From NCBI GenBank assembly GCA_019321725.1, contig CM033108.1, positions 1,614,501-1,678,500 on the forward strand: a stretch of DNA of 64,000 bases, given 5' to 3'. This DNA is from Paulownia fortunei (lineage: Eukaryota; Streptophyta; Magnoliopsida; Lamiales; Paulowniaceae). The first letter of the stretch is position 1. Every line of letters starts with the position of its first letter. Positions 10,826-24,600 of the stretch are shown here, one piece after another. Below the pieces are notes generated by a model. It was given only the letters and a program-made list of their open reading frames with translations, was not told where the DNA came from and searched no databases. Both the position numbers and the translations under genes were made by a program.

Positions 10826-13149
10826 CAGAAAATTCGGAAACGACAGCGCATCAACCAACCAACCAACCAACTGATTGAAATATTTAGCGTTGACGATCAA
10901 TCGCCAACTCAAGCAAAATCCACAGGCACTTGGTGCGTAGAAATGGAAGCAATTCGCACCAGTTCCAAAGAAAAAAGAAGATCTCCCAAAGTTGAAGCGC
11001 GAAAGAGCGGAGAAGAAAAGAGAGAGAAGGAAAGAGAATTTAGGTAGGGAGAAGAGTAGATTGAATTGAGGGGAGTAAAAGGGGAAGGGCGGAGGAGATG
11101 TTGTGAACGTCATTAGACATGTGGAATAGACCCTTGCCGGTCAATTCACTCTCGCTGGCTCCCACATTACTATTCTCATGCACCCAACGCCTTTACCCTA
11201 CTTGCGTTTCGGGCCGAAAAATAAATTATATTACTTAATATAAGATTGGATATTAATTACTAAAAGAATATTTGAATTGTTAAATATAATAAATTAAGTT
11301 AAGATTTAAGGTTAACTTCAAACTCGATTTAATTATTAAAAAAATAAAAAAATTATATATAATTAATCAAATTATTCGAATTTAATTTGTGTACGATTTT
11401 CGATTTAGGGATTAAACCATAAAATGAATATATCTATCCAAAAAATGGATACTAGAGTAATGAGATTTATTTTTTTTCTTAAAAATATTGAATAAAAAGA
11501 TTTTTTAAAAATTTTTAGGGCAGCAAGTGTCTAAAATTTAATAAATTTTTAAATAAATTTTATATTAATTTAGAAATTTTATGAAATGGAGGGGCTATAA
11601 TTATGTTTGTAGCTGGATAAAAAAATTTAAACAAACATTAATTTATTTGATTCAACTCAATTAATTTACACTTAATTTATGGGATGATTTCATTTGTATT
11701 TGCCAGTTGCCTTGCCAACTTGCTATCCATTATATATTAAATATATTCATATTTATATTTATGAAACAGTTAAAGTAAATTTTTGTGTTATATAATCCAT
11801 GAATCAGGTATTGTTAATAATCTTTAATTACAGCAAAGATTAAAGTACAAATAGATTAATACCAAATTAGATTAATATTCCTGTTTGTTAAGGAACTTGA
11901 GCTCAACTTGAATTTGCTTGAGATTGATCTTGTTCGTCTCAGCTTTTCATAAATAAAATTTGAGCTAAAAATTATTAAAATAGAGAACAACAATTAAGCT
12001 ATTTTACTAGAGTAGAACTCATTTAAGATTGACTAGATAAAGTGAATTTAATAAAAAAAATTAAACCAAATATGAAAATAAGAAAATGTGTTGCTTGGGG
12101 GTACTCGATTCATTTATACTATTTCCCAAAACAAAGACATATAAATACTTCTTTTGTGATTTATTGAAATATATTTGTTAATCAAATTTTTAGCTTTAGA
12201 CTATAAAATAAGGAACTATATCTTCTTTAGAAATCTAATTCAATTGTTTTTCTAATATTATATTTGTGATTTGTTGATTGTTAATCGAAACGAATTTGAA
12301 CAAACTTTAATTAAATCGAATATAAATCAAATTCAAATAACTAGATATTTTCACACATATTTAATTATTTTTTACTAACCGAATAGTTCAAACTTATCTA
12401 ACAAAAACATATATTCAAACTTGATTATTATATTTAATATATTAAACTCAAACGAACTTTGCCAACTGAAAAGATGCATTTACAGGTTAGAGGCCAGCAA
12501 TTTTTGGGCCTTAAGCACAACTAATAATTCAAGAAAAGAAACAAGGTTTGCATTCTTACAAGTTCCTGCCAAGTTGCAAACTAAACTGATAAAGAAAACG
12601 ACTAGCAAGAAATGCCATTGAGAATTTGAAATGATTCGAATTCCAAACCATAATAATACCCTTTTTGTTTTACATTCTTACTGGAGTCTGCATGCAAGAA
12701 AAAGAAGAGATGCTTGAAAATCTCAAGCACGACAGATGTATACTTCACAAACTTATCAGAACAGGATGTATCAGATTAATCCAAGTGAGAGAGCTAAAGT
12801 AAACAGGGAAAGTTCACCTTCGATCTCCAACTTTGACGACATTTGGGTTTTGCATGTATAGCACCATGAATAACCCAATTGTATAAATACCATGTCTGAT
12901 GCGAGAAGATGATCTACATAAGGATTAGGCTAAGATAATGTATAATACATTCTTAGTCACCAGAAGTGGATTTGTATAAACTAAGGGTTACGATGTGAGT
13001 GATTGGGAGATAGAAAAGATGAGCAACTCATCCAAGAGTTAAACCCTTCTACGAAAATGACGGTGAGAAGAGTGTTGAGCAGTGCACCCAGCTGAGAGAT
13101 CATTTCAGCAATTACCCATGTCGAGAGCCTGAAGAATTTTGAACTCGAC
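10826..13149. other. LOH2 5' region and intergenic sequence
   Basis: 10826 to about 11200 is the probable LOH2 5' UTR and promoter, including a pyrimidine-rich leader on the minus strand. Bases 11200-12600 are very AT-rich with no recognisable gene. About 12700-13149 probably holds the 3' UTR of the fucosyltransferase gene on the minus strand. Confidence 0.55.
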
Positions 13150-16100
13150 CTATACAAATACAACTTCAAACTTGGCACATGGGTGGCTCTCAATGTGATA
13201 CCTGAAATCAGAATCTCCTTTGAATCTGAAGGTATACAATGCTTGCCTCTGTGTCATCCCAACGGGATATATTTTGTGAACTTTTAGCTCATCCCCTCCC
13301 CTTAAGCTTTCAGGCCTCTCGGGTTTCCAGATGGGTACATGTTTCAGAGACTTGAACTTCAACAGAATGGCAGACGACAAGGCCTCCAAAGTCAAGTTGT
13401 CGGACCTGCATGAATATGTCTGATGTGAGCGAGCGCCAAGGAATGAAGAGAAACAGTTAGGGCATATATGAATCCATATCAAAGTACACAGTATTTCATT
13501 TTCCCAAACCACTGTAATAAATTATAACCTTACAAGCAACAAGTAAAAACGCAGTACAGATCGAAGAAGACTAAGATTATTAGGGAGGGAGAGTAGCTCC
13601 TTTTTCTCTCTTTTTATTTTGCTGGGTCAATCCACCCCAAGAAGGCTTAGTAAAATGAAGATTAGCAAGATGATATGATACATTCCACCATAAGCTCCAA
13701 AAATGGAGTAATTCTACCGACCAACTCAAGAGAAATGAGAATATCATCACTTATCAATCTGATTAGCAGTGTTGAAATCAAACAACTTCAAATGATAAGG
13801 CACGCACAAAACACTGTATAGTTCAGGTGATAGCATTGATTGGCAAAGCAAAATGTTATTAGAAAGAATATATGAGTTAATGGAAATAAACCGTATAATA
13901 ATCACATATGTCAAATTCAATCTCTCTTTGGTAGTTGCATCCAGTGCTTAGAAACATATTTCATATGTACTAGGATTTCACGAATCTCATTCTTAGAATT
14001 AGGTTCTAGTATTAAAATGTGAAATAGATATGCAAATCAACACAACCACGGTGAAACACACAAAAAGTACCTTAAGAAAATGGACTCCATCTCAAACCTC
14101 CCTCTTTCTCTTACATATATGTGATACATGGTTTTTAAGCCACGGGTACACTTGCAGGGACGTTTTTTAAATTCCGGAGTCTTTTCATCATTATCTTGGA
14201 TCTTGGTTGCCAAGTAAATACATAAACGACATGATGAATGAACTGTAGCCGTATCAACAAGGGCCTTGAAAGAATCTGATGGTCCCTCAAACTTCCACCT
14301 AGACAAAAAGAACCAAAACAAGGACAGACACTCAATATGTTAAATATCATCCATATCTTCTGCTCATATACTGATAAAAACTAATACGCAAATAAGTGTA
14401 TCAAAGTTGAGGCATGAATACATGAAGAAAAGAATAACTGAATAACAATAACTCAATGTTATATACTGAAGTTTTAACAAGAAATTTGGTATGTCATTAT
14501 TCTAAAGCAGACCTTAATGACTCATTGTACGCACTGGGATTTTCAGCAAGATATTTCATCCTCTTGGAAACAGAATCAACATCTTCCACCTCCCTGATAT
14601 GCAAAAGTGAACCAGGAGAAGGGGCAAAATCTTGGATATTAGGAGCGCCAATGACCACAGGTACAGAACCTAAAATATATGATCAAGGCCTTCATCAGTG
14701 CCATAAAGTACCAAATCTATTTGACTACTCCCAAACTTCAGCATTCTTCCAGCAATAATGTTCAGAAAGTTATCGAACAATCCTTCCATACATTTGAAAA
14801 TTTTCAAAAACTGGAAGTACTAACTGAAAAGTAAAGTAAGATATTCCTCAGAAATTACTTGACCAAAACTCCACCTTGTTCAATTTCTACAACTCAAGAT
14901 TTGAAATTCTACAAATTACTGGGGCATCTACTTCAGATCTTTCAGGTCATGTCCAACTGCCTCAACTCTAATCAAACTATAAATTAAAACTAAACACGAA
15001 ACCAGTTTCTAAGCCAGAAAAAATTGAAAAAAAATCACTCACAACTTGATTAGTTCATCAACAAAGCAAGGAGCAAGCAGAAATTAATATGTTACCAGCG
15101 ACAAGAGACTGGAAAAATTTCTCAGTAACGTAATCCTCCTCATTGGAGTTCTCAAAAGCCAAGCTAAATTTGTACCGCTTCAATGTTTCCACTTTGTCCA
15201 CTGCCAATACAGAAAAAGAAAGGATCTTCATATAAGTTAAAATTAGCCATGTTTGATAAAAAGGATGCAGAAAACTAAAAACTTCAATGCTACATTAATT
15301 GATCTATAGAGCTACTAGCCTACATTTAGATTATAAATAAACTATTTGACGTTTAATTTTGCATCGTAACTTTAAGTTCTAAGCAATTAAATTTTACACC
15401 TTCTTAAAGGTGGGTCCTTATGCTACTTTCTCAACAATGTAAACAATAATCACAGTACAAAATTTCTCAGAAGTCCAACTTTCCACTTGATACAAGCAAA
15501 TGCTAAGTAGTCTACAAGAAAAACTGTCCATTAAATATTTGAGATGCACTTTCTAGAGCGACAAAGCTATAACTAAAACAAGTCATGCATATGCGATGTA
15601 TCTACTCAAAAAATGATGATGACCAATCATCTTGTTGGATGTTTCTATGCCGATGCAAGTAGAAGCCAGTGGAGAAAATAGACCATCCAGGCCAGCATGA
15701 ATTATTTTGCAAAAGGAAGATTCTATAAAGTAAAAACAATTGTCATCTTTAAACACATAAAAATTTACATGCCTTGAACAAATAAAAATATTTAAATTGA
15801 TATAAAAAGTTAAACTTAAGTTATCCAAGCTCAAACAAAAGATTCAATATATTCACCTCTTCCATCACGGTTTCGATGGCATCCACCGTAGGAATCAATT
15901 TTGATGTTTGCATTCTCAAGTGCAACCAAAGCTTGCAAGCGTAAGTTCCGAGCACCACAATTGGATATGAAAGCAGCAGCCAGAGCACTTTCAGTTTTTG
16001 GTTGAACTGGAGCCATTATGTCATATTCAGCCCACGAGAAATATCCCACAGGCACATCAGATGAAAGGCTGGTTGTCATTACAACATCATATCCTCTCCT

Positions 16101-19100
16101 ATGACATAAGAAAACATATTGTAATTAGTAATTATATCAATACAATGATGAAAGAGAGAAGGAAAGATAGACCAACCAATTGAAGCTAGCTAGAAACCAT
16201 AAAAGGATGACAAACAGAATCAAATGAGCTTTCAAATTTGAGGAATACATAAAATACAAGTTTATATCAAACTGGCCTCAAGGAGATAATGACATGCTCA
16301 CCATAGTTACTAAAAGCCCAATTCTCTATAATTTCAAAGCAACTAAGACATTCTGATTCAGAGTACAAACCCAACTCCAATAATATCCTAGCTTTACATG
16401 AAGAGTGAGCATCTAAAAGTTGCTAAACATTGAGCCAATGATATTTCTCCAGCCTTACAACAGTATTTTCTCTAAGATCAACAACATAACAACATGGCAA
16501 AAGACCTTAATCTTCAAGATACCCACCGCATCTGGAATACGAAGGCTGCAATTGGATGGCCTACTCATCTCACAAAAATGTATCTCACGACAAGTTTTCC
16601 TAAAAATGCATCTGTTTGGTATTTTTTGTGAATATTATTCCACAACTCTCCATCTCACCTTTTTCTACAAGTATTGGAAAAGAAACCATTTTCAAAAAAA
16701 TATCTTCTGAAAATGGGTAGAATTCCATAATGACAGTGGAAATCACTATTCATGATTAGACTGGAGTTAATGCCCCAACAACCCTTCTCCTTCACAAGCA
16801 CCTACTTTCCAGATGCATCTTCTCCCTCCAATCCAACCCCATCGGCTACAAAGGCTTCCTCCGGCGAATACTCTACTTCCAGTGGCGAATCAGTAACACA
16901 CCCTCATCTGAAATGAAACAAGATATGATATGACACCCATTTTGCCCTTATTTTGAGGTGGAATATTTGAGGATTCTGATGATTTGGGATGGGAGAGTCA
17001 GGTTTGAGTTTGGATATATTCATAAATGTTGTTTTGTGCATATATAGAACAATCTCAAAATTGTAAAATACAAATTATTAACCAAGGTCAACAATAAATA
17101 TAAAGAAGAAATAAACACAATAACTTATAAAAAATGTAAATTTATTAAAAGATACAAATACATGTATAAGGATATATACATATATATTATAGGACAAAAT
17201 ATAAACAATTTTGTCTTCAAGAAACAATTTAATAACCAAATGACAAAAATAGATAATTATTAAATATATATCATGCTATGTATATATATACATGTATACA
17301 TATACACACACATGCGCATACATATGGGGAGCAATGACATAATGACAATTGTCAAGAAAATTTCTCTAAGAATTAATAACCAAACAAATTTTTGAGATTT
17401 TTTTATGAAATCACTACCCTTGCATTTATTTATAAAATAACTAGCCCCAAACGCAATCCAACCAAAAAGACACATCACATCAATAGTCATATTAAACTAA
17501 CGCTCCTACAAAACAACCCATCCAAACTCATACTCAAAAGCATTTCTCATTTCTATAAACTTACTTTTTCTCTAATTTTCTCACATAATTATTTTTTCGG
17601 AAATAACATTCCATCCAATCCCAACCTAAGATTTGTTAGATGGCATGATCCTCTAATCATCCAAAACAATCAAAAGTACTGGATCCAAAGATCATGTTCT
17701 ACAATATCATCCTCAACTCCACCAAAATGATCTAAAGTATGGGACCTAAGAATAGATTCTACAGTATCATCTTTAAATCATCCAAAACAAATTAAAATAG
17801 GATCCACCAATTTTCAAAAGTTTGAAATGACAATTTTGGGTTGAAAGAAAGATTTAAAAAGTGGATTGGTGTAGGACATAACTGCATTTTGTCTGGCCAG
17901 GTGCCTAAAGAGGATTCCAGCTGATACTCAAAACAGGATTCAGAATATAAGGACATGGGAGAAACACTAATAACTACTCTCTTGTTCTTACTCTTATTCT
18001 TTTGTCAATATACAAAGCACAAATTCCAAGGAAACAACATGAAACCCAAATTGTCCAAGTTCTGTTCACAAGCACACAGCTCAGTTAACTAAAGCATAAC
18101 CAATAATGATTTTAGTGAGAAAATATCCAGAATGTGGATCTCAAATTATTGCTCACAAGAGAAGGAACACGTTGTATGAAAGAAATGAATATAGATAGGC
18201 ATAGACTGGAAGAAGACGCAAAAGTCCACTGCAATGAGTGCTTACCCACCGTCGTGCCACAGCAATATTATTCTCAGCATAATATTTAGCTGACTCCATC
18301 GACCGAAGCACACTAGCAGTGCCAGCTTGCTGAGGGATCCCAAATGCAGCATCAGGCTTCTTACCAGAATCAAACCCAAACTTACATCCAACAGCACAGG
18401 TCTTCCACTCCTACATATTGTACCATAGAAGTCATAAACATGAACGTGTTGGACAAGAAAGCCGCCAAAGGGATTAACATCTAGGGATGCAAAGATAAAT
18501 TGGCAGAAAAAAACGACCACCCCAATGATCATACATTCAAAAAGCCCTTGACAATTTCCTTTTTAAATGCTTTATGGCCATTTGCATTATTTTCACATTT
18601 CAATCATCCCTCCACAGATTTTGGTTACTCAAAATAATTCAGAAACATCCATATTGTCAAAATTAATGAGCCTTATCTCCTTTCCCCTTTTCAAGAAAAT
18701 GTAATTAATAATGTCAACAGATAGCTGCAATCCAATTTGGCTTGTAATAATAAATGATCAGTTAGAATTTCTCCTGTAGCACAAATGTCACAGAAGCTCA
18801 ATAACATGATACCAAATACAGAACATTCTCCAGCACATATCCACATGCTAAGAAACGACCTTCCAAATTTTCAAACAACATTTCAAAGGGAATCTTACAA
18901 TTTCCATCAAAGGAACAACACATAATACTCAAAATTAACACTTCAAGAAATAAAAACCTCATCAGCTCCGTGTACAAAAATGGGGTCTTTCTTGAAATCC
19001 CTAGAATAAGCCACAGAGTCTTCCTTCTCCAACCATGACTGACAGTTATCCTCAGCTTCGGAGCCCTGGCCGTGTCCCGACTCGGCATATTCCGTTGACC

Positions 19101-19362
19101 AAGAACGCGGCGTCGTTTGAGTGAAGTAGTAGAAGGAGTCAGCCCACGAGTTGACTAGGTCAGCGTTCTTGGCCATGTCGAGGCGGCCCAAAAACACGAT
19201 CTCACCTATCACTACCAAGCCCACCAAAATTGGCAGAAAATTGGACCATTTTTTGTTTGAATTTGAAGAAGAAGAAGAAGATGAATAAGACGTTGATGGG
19301 AAATTTCCACCGAGTAAATCTCCAGGTTTCCGATACTGTCTGTGGTTAGCAGAAGTACCCAT
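13150..19362 (-). CDS. FUT11: Core alpha-1,3-fucosyltransferase (GT10, FucTA-like)
   Basis: Seven exons on the minus strand: 19362-18958, 18410-18250, 16098-15857, 15200-15096, 14669-14513, 14298-14071 and 13405-13150 (stop TAG), coding 517 residues. Arabidopsis FUT11 and FUT12 are 501 and 513. It is a Golgi type II membrane enzyme that adds alpha-1,3-fucose from GDP-fucose to the inner GlcNAc of N-glycans. A short Ser-rich cytosolic tail precedes one membrane anchor at about 42-59 ([18 protein letters not shown]). The GT10 motif is at 279-312 ([19 protein letters not shown], then [12 protein letters not shown]). CHRNRDG and the C-terminal CRLC and CKC cysteines match plant FucTA. The frame is open upstream to 19395 but without an ATG there, so the first ATG at 19362 is used. 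The fifth intron on the genome (16099-18249) is 2.15 kb. The choice between FUT11 and FUT12 orthology is not resolved. Confidence 0.94.
17680..17800. repeat. Diverged ~60-bp tandem repeat in FUT intron
   Basis: Two copies of a segment running from a GGATCC/GGGACC block through TTCTACARTATCATC and ATCCAAAA/ACCAAAA to the next GGGACC or GGATCC. The 2.15-kb intron 16099-18249 looks expanded by such non-coding repeat material. No family was recognised. Confidence 0.5.
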
Positions 19363-21628
19363 GAATTTGGATCCTAAAAATTCTTCCAGAGCCAAAAAAG
19401 AAGCGTTCTGATCTTTATGACAAATTGGTCTGCAATAAGTTATGGAAGGCTGACCAGAAAAATGGGAATCATTTCATTTGGTGCAACTAAAATGGGACTC
19501 TGCGTGTGTGAGAGAGGGTTTTAGGAGTGCATTACAAAGTGAAGGAGGGAAAGAGGAGGTTCTGTACTCTGCGTGTGTGTGTGTGTTTTAGGGCAATAGT
19601 AGTGGGATACAATCAGACAGGGAGGAGCAAAAGGGGCTTGGATTTCTGTTGTCGTAATGATTCAATATGTGGAAGTTCGCGCCTCCATGGGAGGAAGGAG
19701 GGTTCTGTTTTCCCACCCCGGACGAAGACTCAGTTTTACGTATTTGGGCGAAGATAGATATTTAAGTTTATGCGATAAAAAAATTAAATTTTAAAAAAGT
19801 ATTATTTTAAATTATTTTAATTTTTATATAAAATTTTAAAATTAGAAACTATTAGAAACATAAAATCGAACCCACCACTCGTCTCCTTTTGAACTTAACT
19901 TTGCACGTATTACTTTAAAAATATATTTGAATATTGATGAGTTGCAATATATAGAACACTTTGTTATATATTTTAATTCGAACCTTCAATTTATTTGTTA
20001 AAAAAATCATAAGGTCAGTTGTGGCATAACTTGTATAAATTAGTTTTGCTATAATGGATTCTTGACAAAATTGTTTTGAGAATAACTGGTTTGTAAAAAT
20101 ACTACCTATCAAAAGTGATTTCAATAATTAATTTCATTTTTTAGTTTTTTTTTTAACATATTGATTATTGTGTTCGAATAATTACAAAAAATAATTTTAT
20201 TCTAAAATATGAAATATTATTCTAATGATGGGTAATATCCATGCTCACATCCTGCAGTGTACCAATTGAATGGATGTGTGTTAGTATGTATTTATGTATA
20301 ATAGATAACATATTTAAAAGTAAATGTTATACATGTTCATAACAACAAATTTTTAACAATTCACAATATTATTGTCTTTATTTAAAAGTTTAATATTAAT
20401 ATGAAAAAATAAATTTTGACATTATCGTGTCAATTTAAACGTAAGTTAGCATCATGTCGATATTTAATATTTTCACATTTTTGTTTCACTATTAATGAAT
20501 AAATATACGATAATTTGTGTATTATGAAAAGACACTCGTACAAAATAAAATTTGTGTGTTCAATAATTTAAAGTCGTAACACGCAAAACAAAATAATTGA
20601 AATTTGAAGTTCGCATTGAACTTTTATGAAAAAATAAAAAAAAAATCCCTCCCTAGTTTTGCATTACTGAGGTGATTCTTTAACTAGCTCATTACGAAAA
20701 TTTGCTTCTTTTTCTCCCTCAACAATTGATCAATATGAATATCAAATTTACAACTGATCCATAAAATAAATAAAAAAAAAAAAGATAATTTGGACAGGGC
20801 AGATCATCCACTTCCAAACCTGGACTAGATTAAGAAACCAAAAAACGAGGATTGAACAGCAAATCCAACGTTAGAAGATGCCCAACATTGTTTTTCCCAT
20901 TGATGTAACCATATTTGCACTGGGAATTTGGGCTACATTGCAGATGCCCTGTTTCACCTGTGTAATACATAATATTACAAAACGTTTAGGTTGAGAGATT
21001 TCCCTAGCAAGAATAAGGCAACATGAAATTATGGCTGCTCAAGCTTTTAAGACCAGAATTGGAAACTAGATCTAATGCAGTAAACATATGGAATGCATTA
21101 ATCATTTCACAACAAATATTAATAGATAAACATATATACATATGGCAAAGTAAACATTTATGTATGTATATATATAAGTACATATTTCTTTTACATCTAT
21201 ATCTACATTTCATCAAAAAAATCAAACAAATGAATTCCTGAAAGTGTGAAAATTTTCCTACTACTATGACTGAAAACTAAACAGTCCATGATTTCATACT
21301 ATGCAAAACATTGTTGGATAACATCCATTCAGATCACCTGGATCTGGCTTGCAATTCTTCCTTCAATTAGACACCGTTAGAAGAAAGCAAAAGCTGGCAA
21401 TCATTCTTGTCATTGTAGTCATATTTCGAAGGCAAAGTGTCACAGCAGCTTCCCTGTCTAAAAGAATTTAGAGCTATCAATTGCTCCATAATCTGTTGTA
21501 GGACAGTTCTTGGAAGGCACAATCTGAAAGGACAGATGCCTGGATCAAAAAGAGATCTAATAATAGCTTTTTATACAAAAAAAGGAATTGCTAAGAGAAA
21601 ATAAACTTAAGACATTACTTGATTTTGA
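19363..21628. other. FUT promoter side and COR27 3' region, no other gene
   Basis: 19363 to about 19760 is the upstream side of the fucosyltransferase gene and contains a short GT repeat near 19570. The middle, about 19760-20800, is AT-rich without coding signal. About 21000-21628 lies directly downstream of the COR27-like stop codon on the minus strand and probably includes its 3' UTR. Confidence 0.55.
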
Positions 21629-24600
21629 CTAATCTGCTAAAGCTGTCTTCAACCTTTTCACTCGAGACTTGGTATTTGATTTATTTTGGTTGTCTTCATC
21701 CACAAAATTCTGACCTGTACCCTCTGCAGGAAAACCGATAATATCAAAGTAATTAGAAATAATACTTGAGAAACGCAGCAGACTTTCTGAAACACATATT
21801 GCCCAGGAAACACATTTGTACCAGTAGAACAGTTACGCATGAAAGTCAAAAATGAAACAGACCAAAGCAAGAAGCTGGATGAATGGACATTTCGACTGCT
21901 TGTACATACAAAGTGATGCATGAGATGTAAGGAATTTAACTTTCAAATCTTGCAGTGGACTCACAAGCAGATAAAATAGGAAGTCACTTGTTCTTATGCA
22001 TGAGTACGTGCTGTTCTACCCTTGCATAAATTTTTCTAAAGGAAATGAGAATATATCATCATGTATTCAATATAATCAAAACAAATGAATATCAGAGATC
22101 AGTAACACAGCAATCCCTTCAAGAATTTAAAACACCACCTCTTTCCTTAAAGGAGGAATAACAAATAAAAAGACCTAGTCATCCACAAGGATGAGTTCAA
22201 ATCACCTCTCATTAAGTCGTTGAAATCACCATGGTATTGGCTACTGGCAGAAATTTGCTGTGGACAAGTTTCTAATCCATGAGATGTAATAACTTTCCTG
22301 GGATTCTGTGTACCACAAAGCGTCAAAAAATCTGGCATATCAGCTGATGGCGGAGGACAGTGCATCCCAGTGCGTTTGAGACGATATACCCATGGACTCT
22401 TAAGAGGATTATGGGAATCAGGTGAAACATGGGAAAGAGGATCACCCCTTTTGAAGTTAATCTTTTCCCAACATCCATACTGCACAAAAGATACAAATTG
22501 AGGCAATTTGTAGAATTGCATATGTAATCCAGAAAGAGAATTTAACAGAATAAAACATTAAATATGGGCTTCAAATGAGTTCCTCAACCTGCTCAGAAGC
22601 GATATGAACATTGATCGGTCGCAATTGAGATATATTTTTGTCTCTCTTGTTCTGCTCTGAGCATTGTGCAAGTAAACCCATTGACTGGTGCAGCTGTTTA
22701 ACAAATGAAACTTCCAAATGTTCAAGATACAAGCCGTGCTTCTCATCTGTCCATGTTGTGCAGTCATCCTGCAGAAAGAAGGAATGTGAGGGTACTCTTA
22801 AAGGACATATAGATGGACTGAAAGTCAAATTAGATGTGACCATGATCATATACATTCTTTTGGGAAGCTTTCAGCCCTTTAGATTTTTTTGTCCGACAAC
22901 CCACAGCAGAGGCTTGTCAACCTGAAGGGGAACAAGACGAGGGCCCCGTAGATCCGTAGGACAGAAGGGGGGAGAATGAAGTCCAAACTCCCCTTAAAGG
23001 GAGGAGATATCCCCACCCTCCGCTCCGGTTCAGAGGAGGGATATAGGAGAGAGCTTAGTGTCATGTAGTAAGCGACGCGACACAAGCACATATGCATATA
23101 CGCATGTGAGAATAGAGCTAACCCCCTCACAGTAGCTACTAAGCTCCTGCAGCCTAGAAGCTGATGTGGTAATGCAACACCAACCTAACTATTCCTTTAG
23201 GGAATAGAGTAAGGGTCTACTGCTCTTACCGCACCTAATGAGCTACTGAGCCAGGTTGCTAAAGAGCTACCCAGCCTACATTATTCATGTATGTTTATAT
23301 TCCTATGCCTCCATCCATCTTCTCCTCAATGTTGGAGAATCAGGTGTCCACTACCACTGGATGATTGACTTGAACCAAAAGGAAAATTGTGAATAAAATA
23401 AGCTAGTAAGTTTGACAAAACAACCAATAGAATTGGGTATCTTTTTGGAGCCCATTCCATATAGACTTTCAGACTTGAAAGTCCATTTGCACGTGTATTG
23501 AAAGTTTGATAGTAGATTTTGAATGAACTCCTAAAAAGAAGTCACGTTTTTAAGCCCATTCTGCAGATGTCAAAAATTTGGCTTTGAATAGTTTTCTCCT
23601 GCACATTCTACCGAATGGTTAGCATAATTGGTTTTCATCAAACAGTGATAAAACTTGGAAACGCTTATCAGAAAGCCCATACTGAAAAGTCCATATCGTA
23701 GATGGGATATTCATTCTAAAAGTTGCAGGAAACACTATCTCAGTATCTATCTTTTTCTTTTTCAGAGACATCAGCAGACTACAAGGCTCCTTGTGGTTGA
23801 TGAAAAAATTACACTCCAATAAAAAGTTTTGACAAACATCCAGCCAAAATTTTGATGAAACCTATGTGTTCATCAACACAAAAGTAAAAACCGTCTATAG
23901 AAATAAGAACTAGATTATTTATGTACATATAATTGAGTCATAGTGTCATTCCTAACCATGACAAATTGAATTCATCCAAAAGTGTCAGTAGCAAAGTAAT
24001 TTGCAAGGACAAGTTAAGCCCAGTTCAGACAGCTTGAAAAACCGTTTGAGGGTTGGACAACACTTCCATAAACATGTCAAGATTTGAATGCTATATATCC
24101 CTTAACAAATAGTAAAATACGAGGAAAAAAAAGTGCCTGTGCTTGCAGGTCATGAATGGAAACCTTAGGAGAATTCCAATGCGTAGAGAAGTTCAGTAGC
24201 AAGGAAGTAAAAACTAGCTGAATAGGTGTCAAAAGACCAAATGTAATGAGTCACGCTTTGACTTTTTATCATCATGATCACAATTTTGAAATTCACTTTG
24301 AGAAGAATAACTACAGTGCTATAAATGAAGGCAGAGATAATTTGAAAAGTCAATCTCAATTTACCAACTGTTTCTTTTTACAAGTAATGATCAAATGCTG
24401 TCATTTAGGAGCTTCTGCTTTATGTACAACTGGGCCACTTTTCCATAACTATATCATACGGTTTTTTTGAAGTTGTTTAACAATTCTTGATTCAATGAAG
24501 GAAGCAGAGTTAGCAAATTGCATGTCTCAAATAGAAGCTCTTGCCGATGCTTCCACTCTAACTAAATGCTGACATAGTTTCACAAAATACTCCATGTGTT

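Noticed and set aside
19363..19395. Extension of the fucosyltransferase start to 19395
   Set aside because: The codon there reads TTG on the minus strand. The first ATG is at 19362 and gives the family's usual length.
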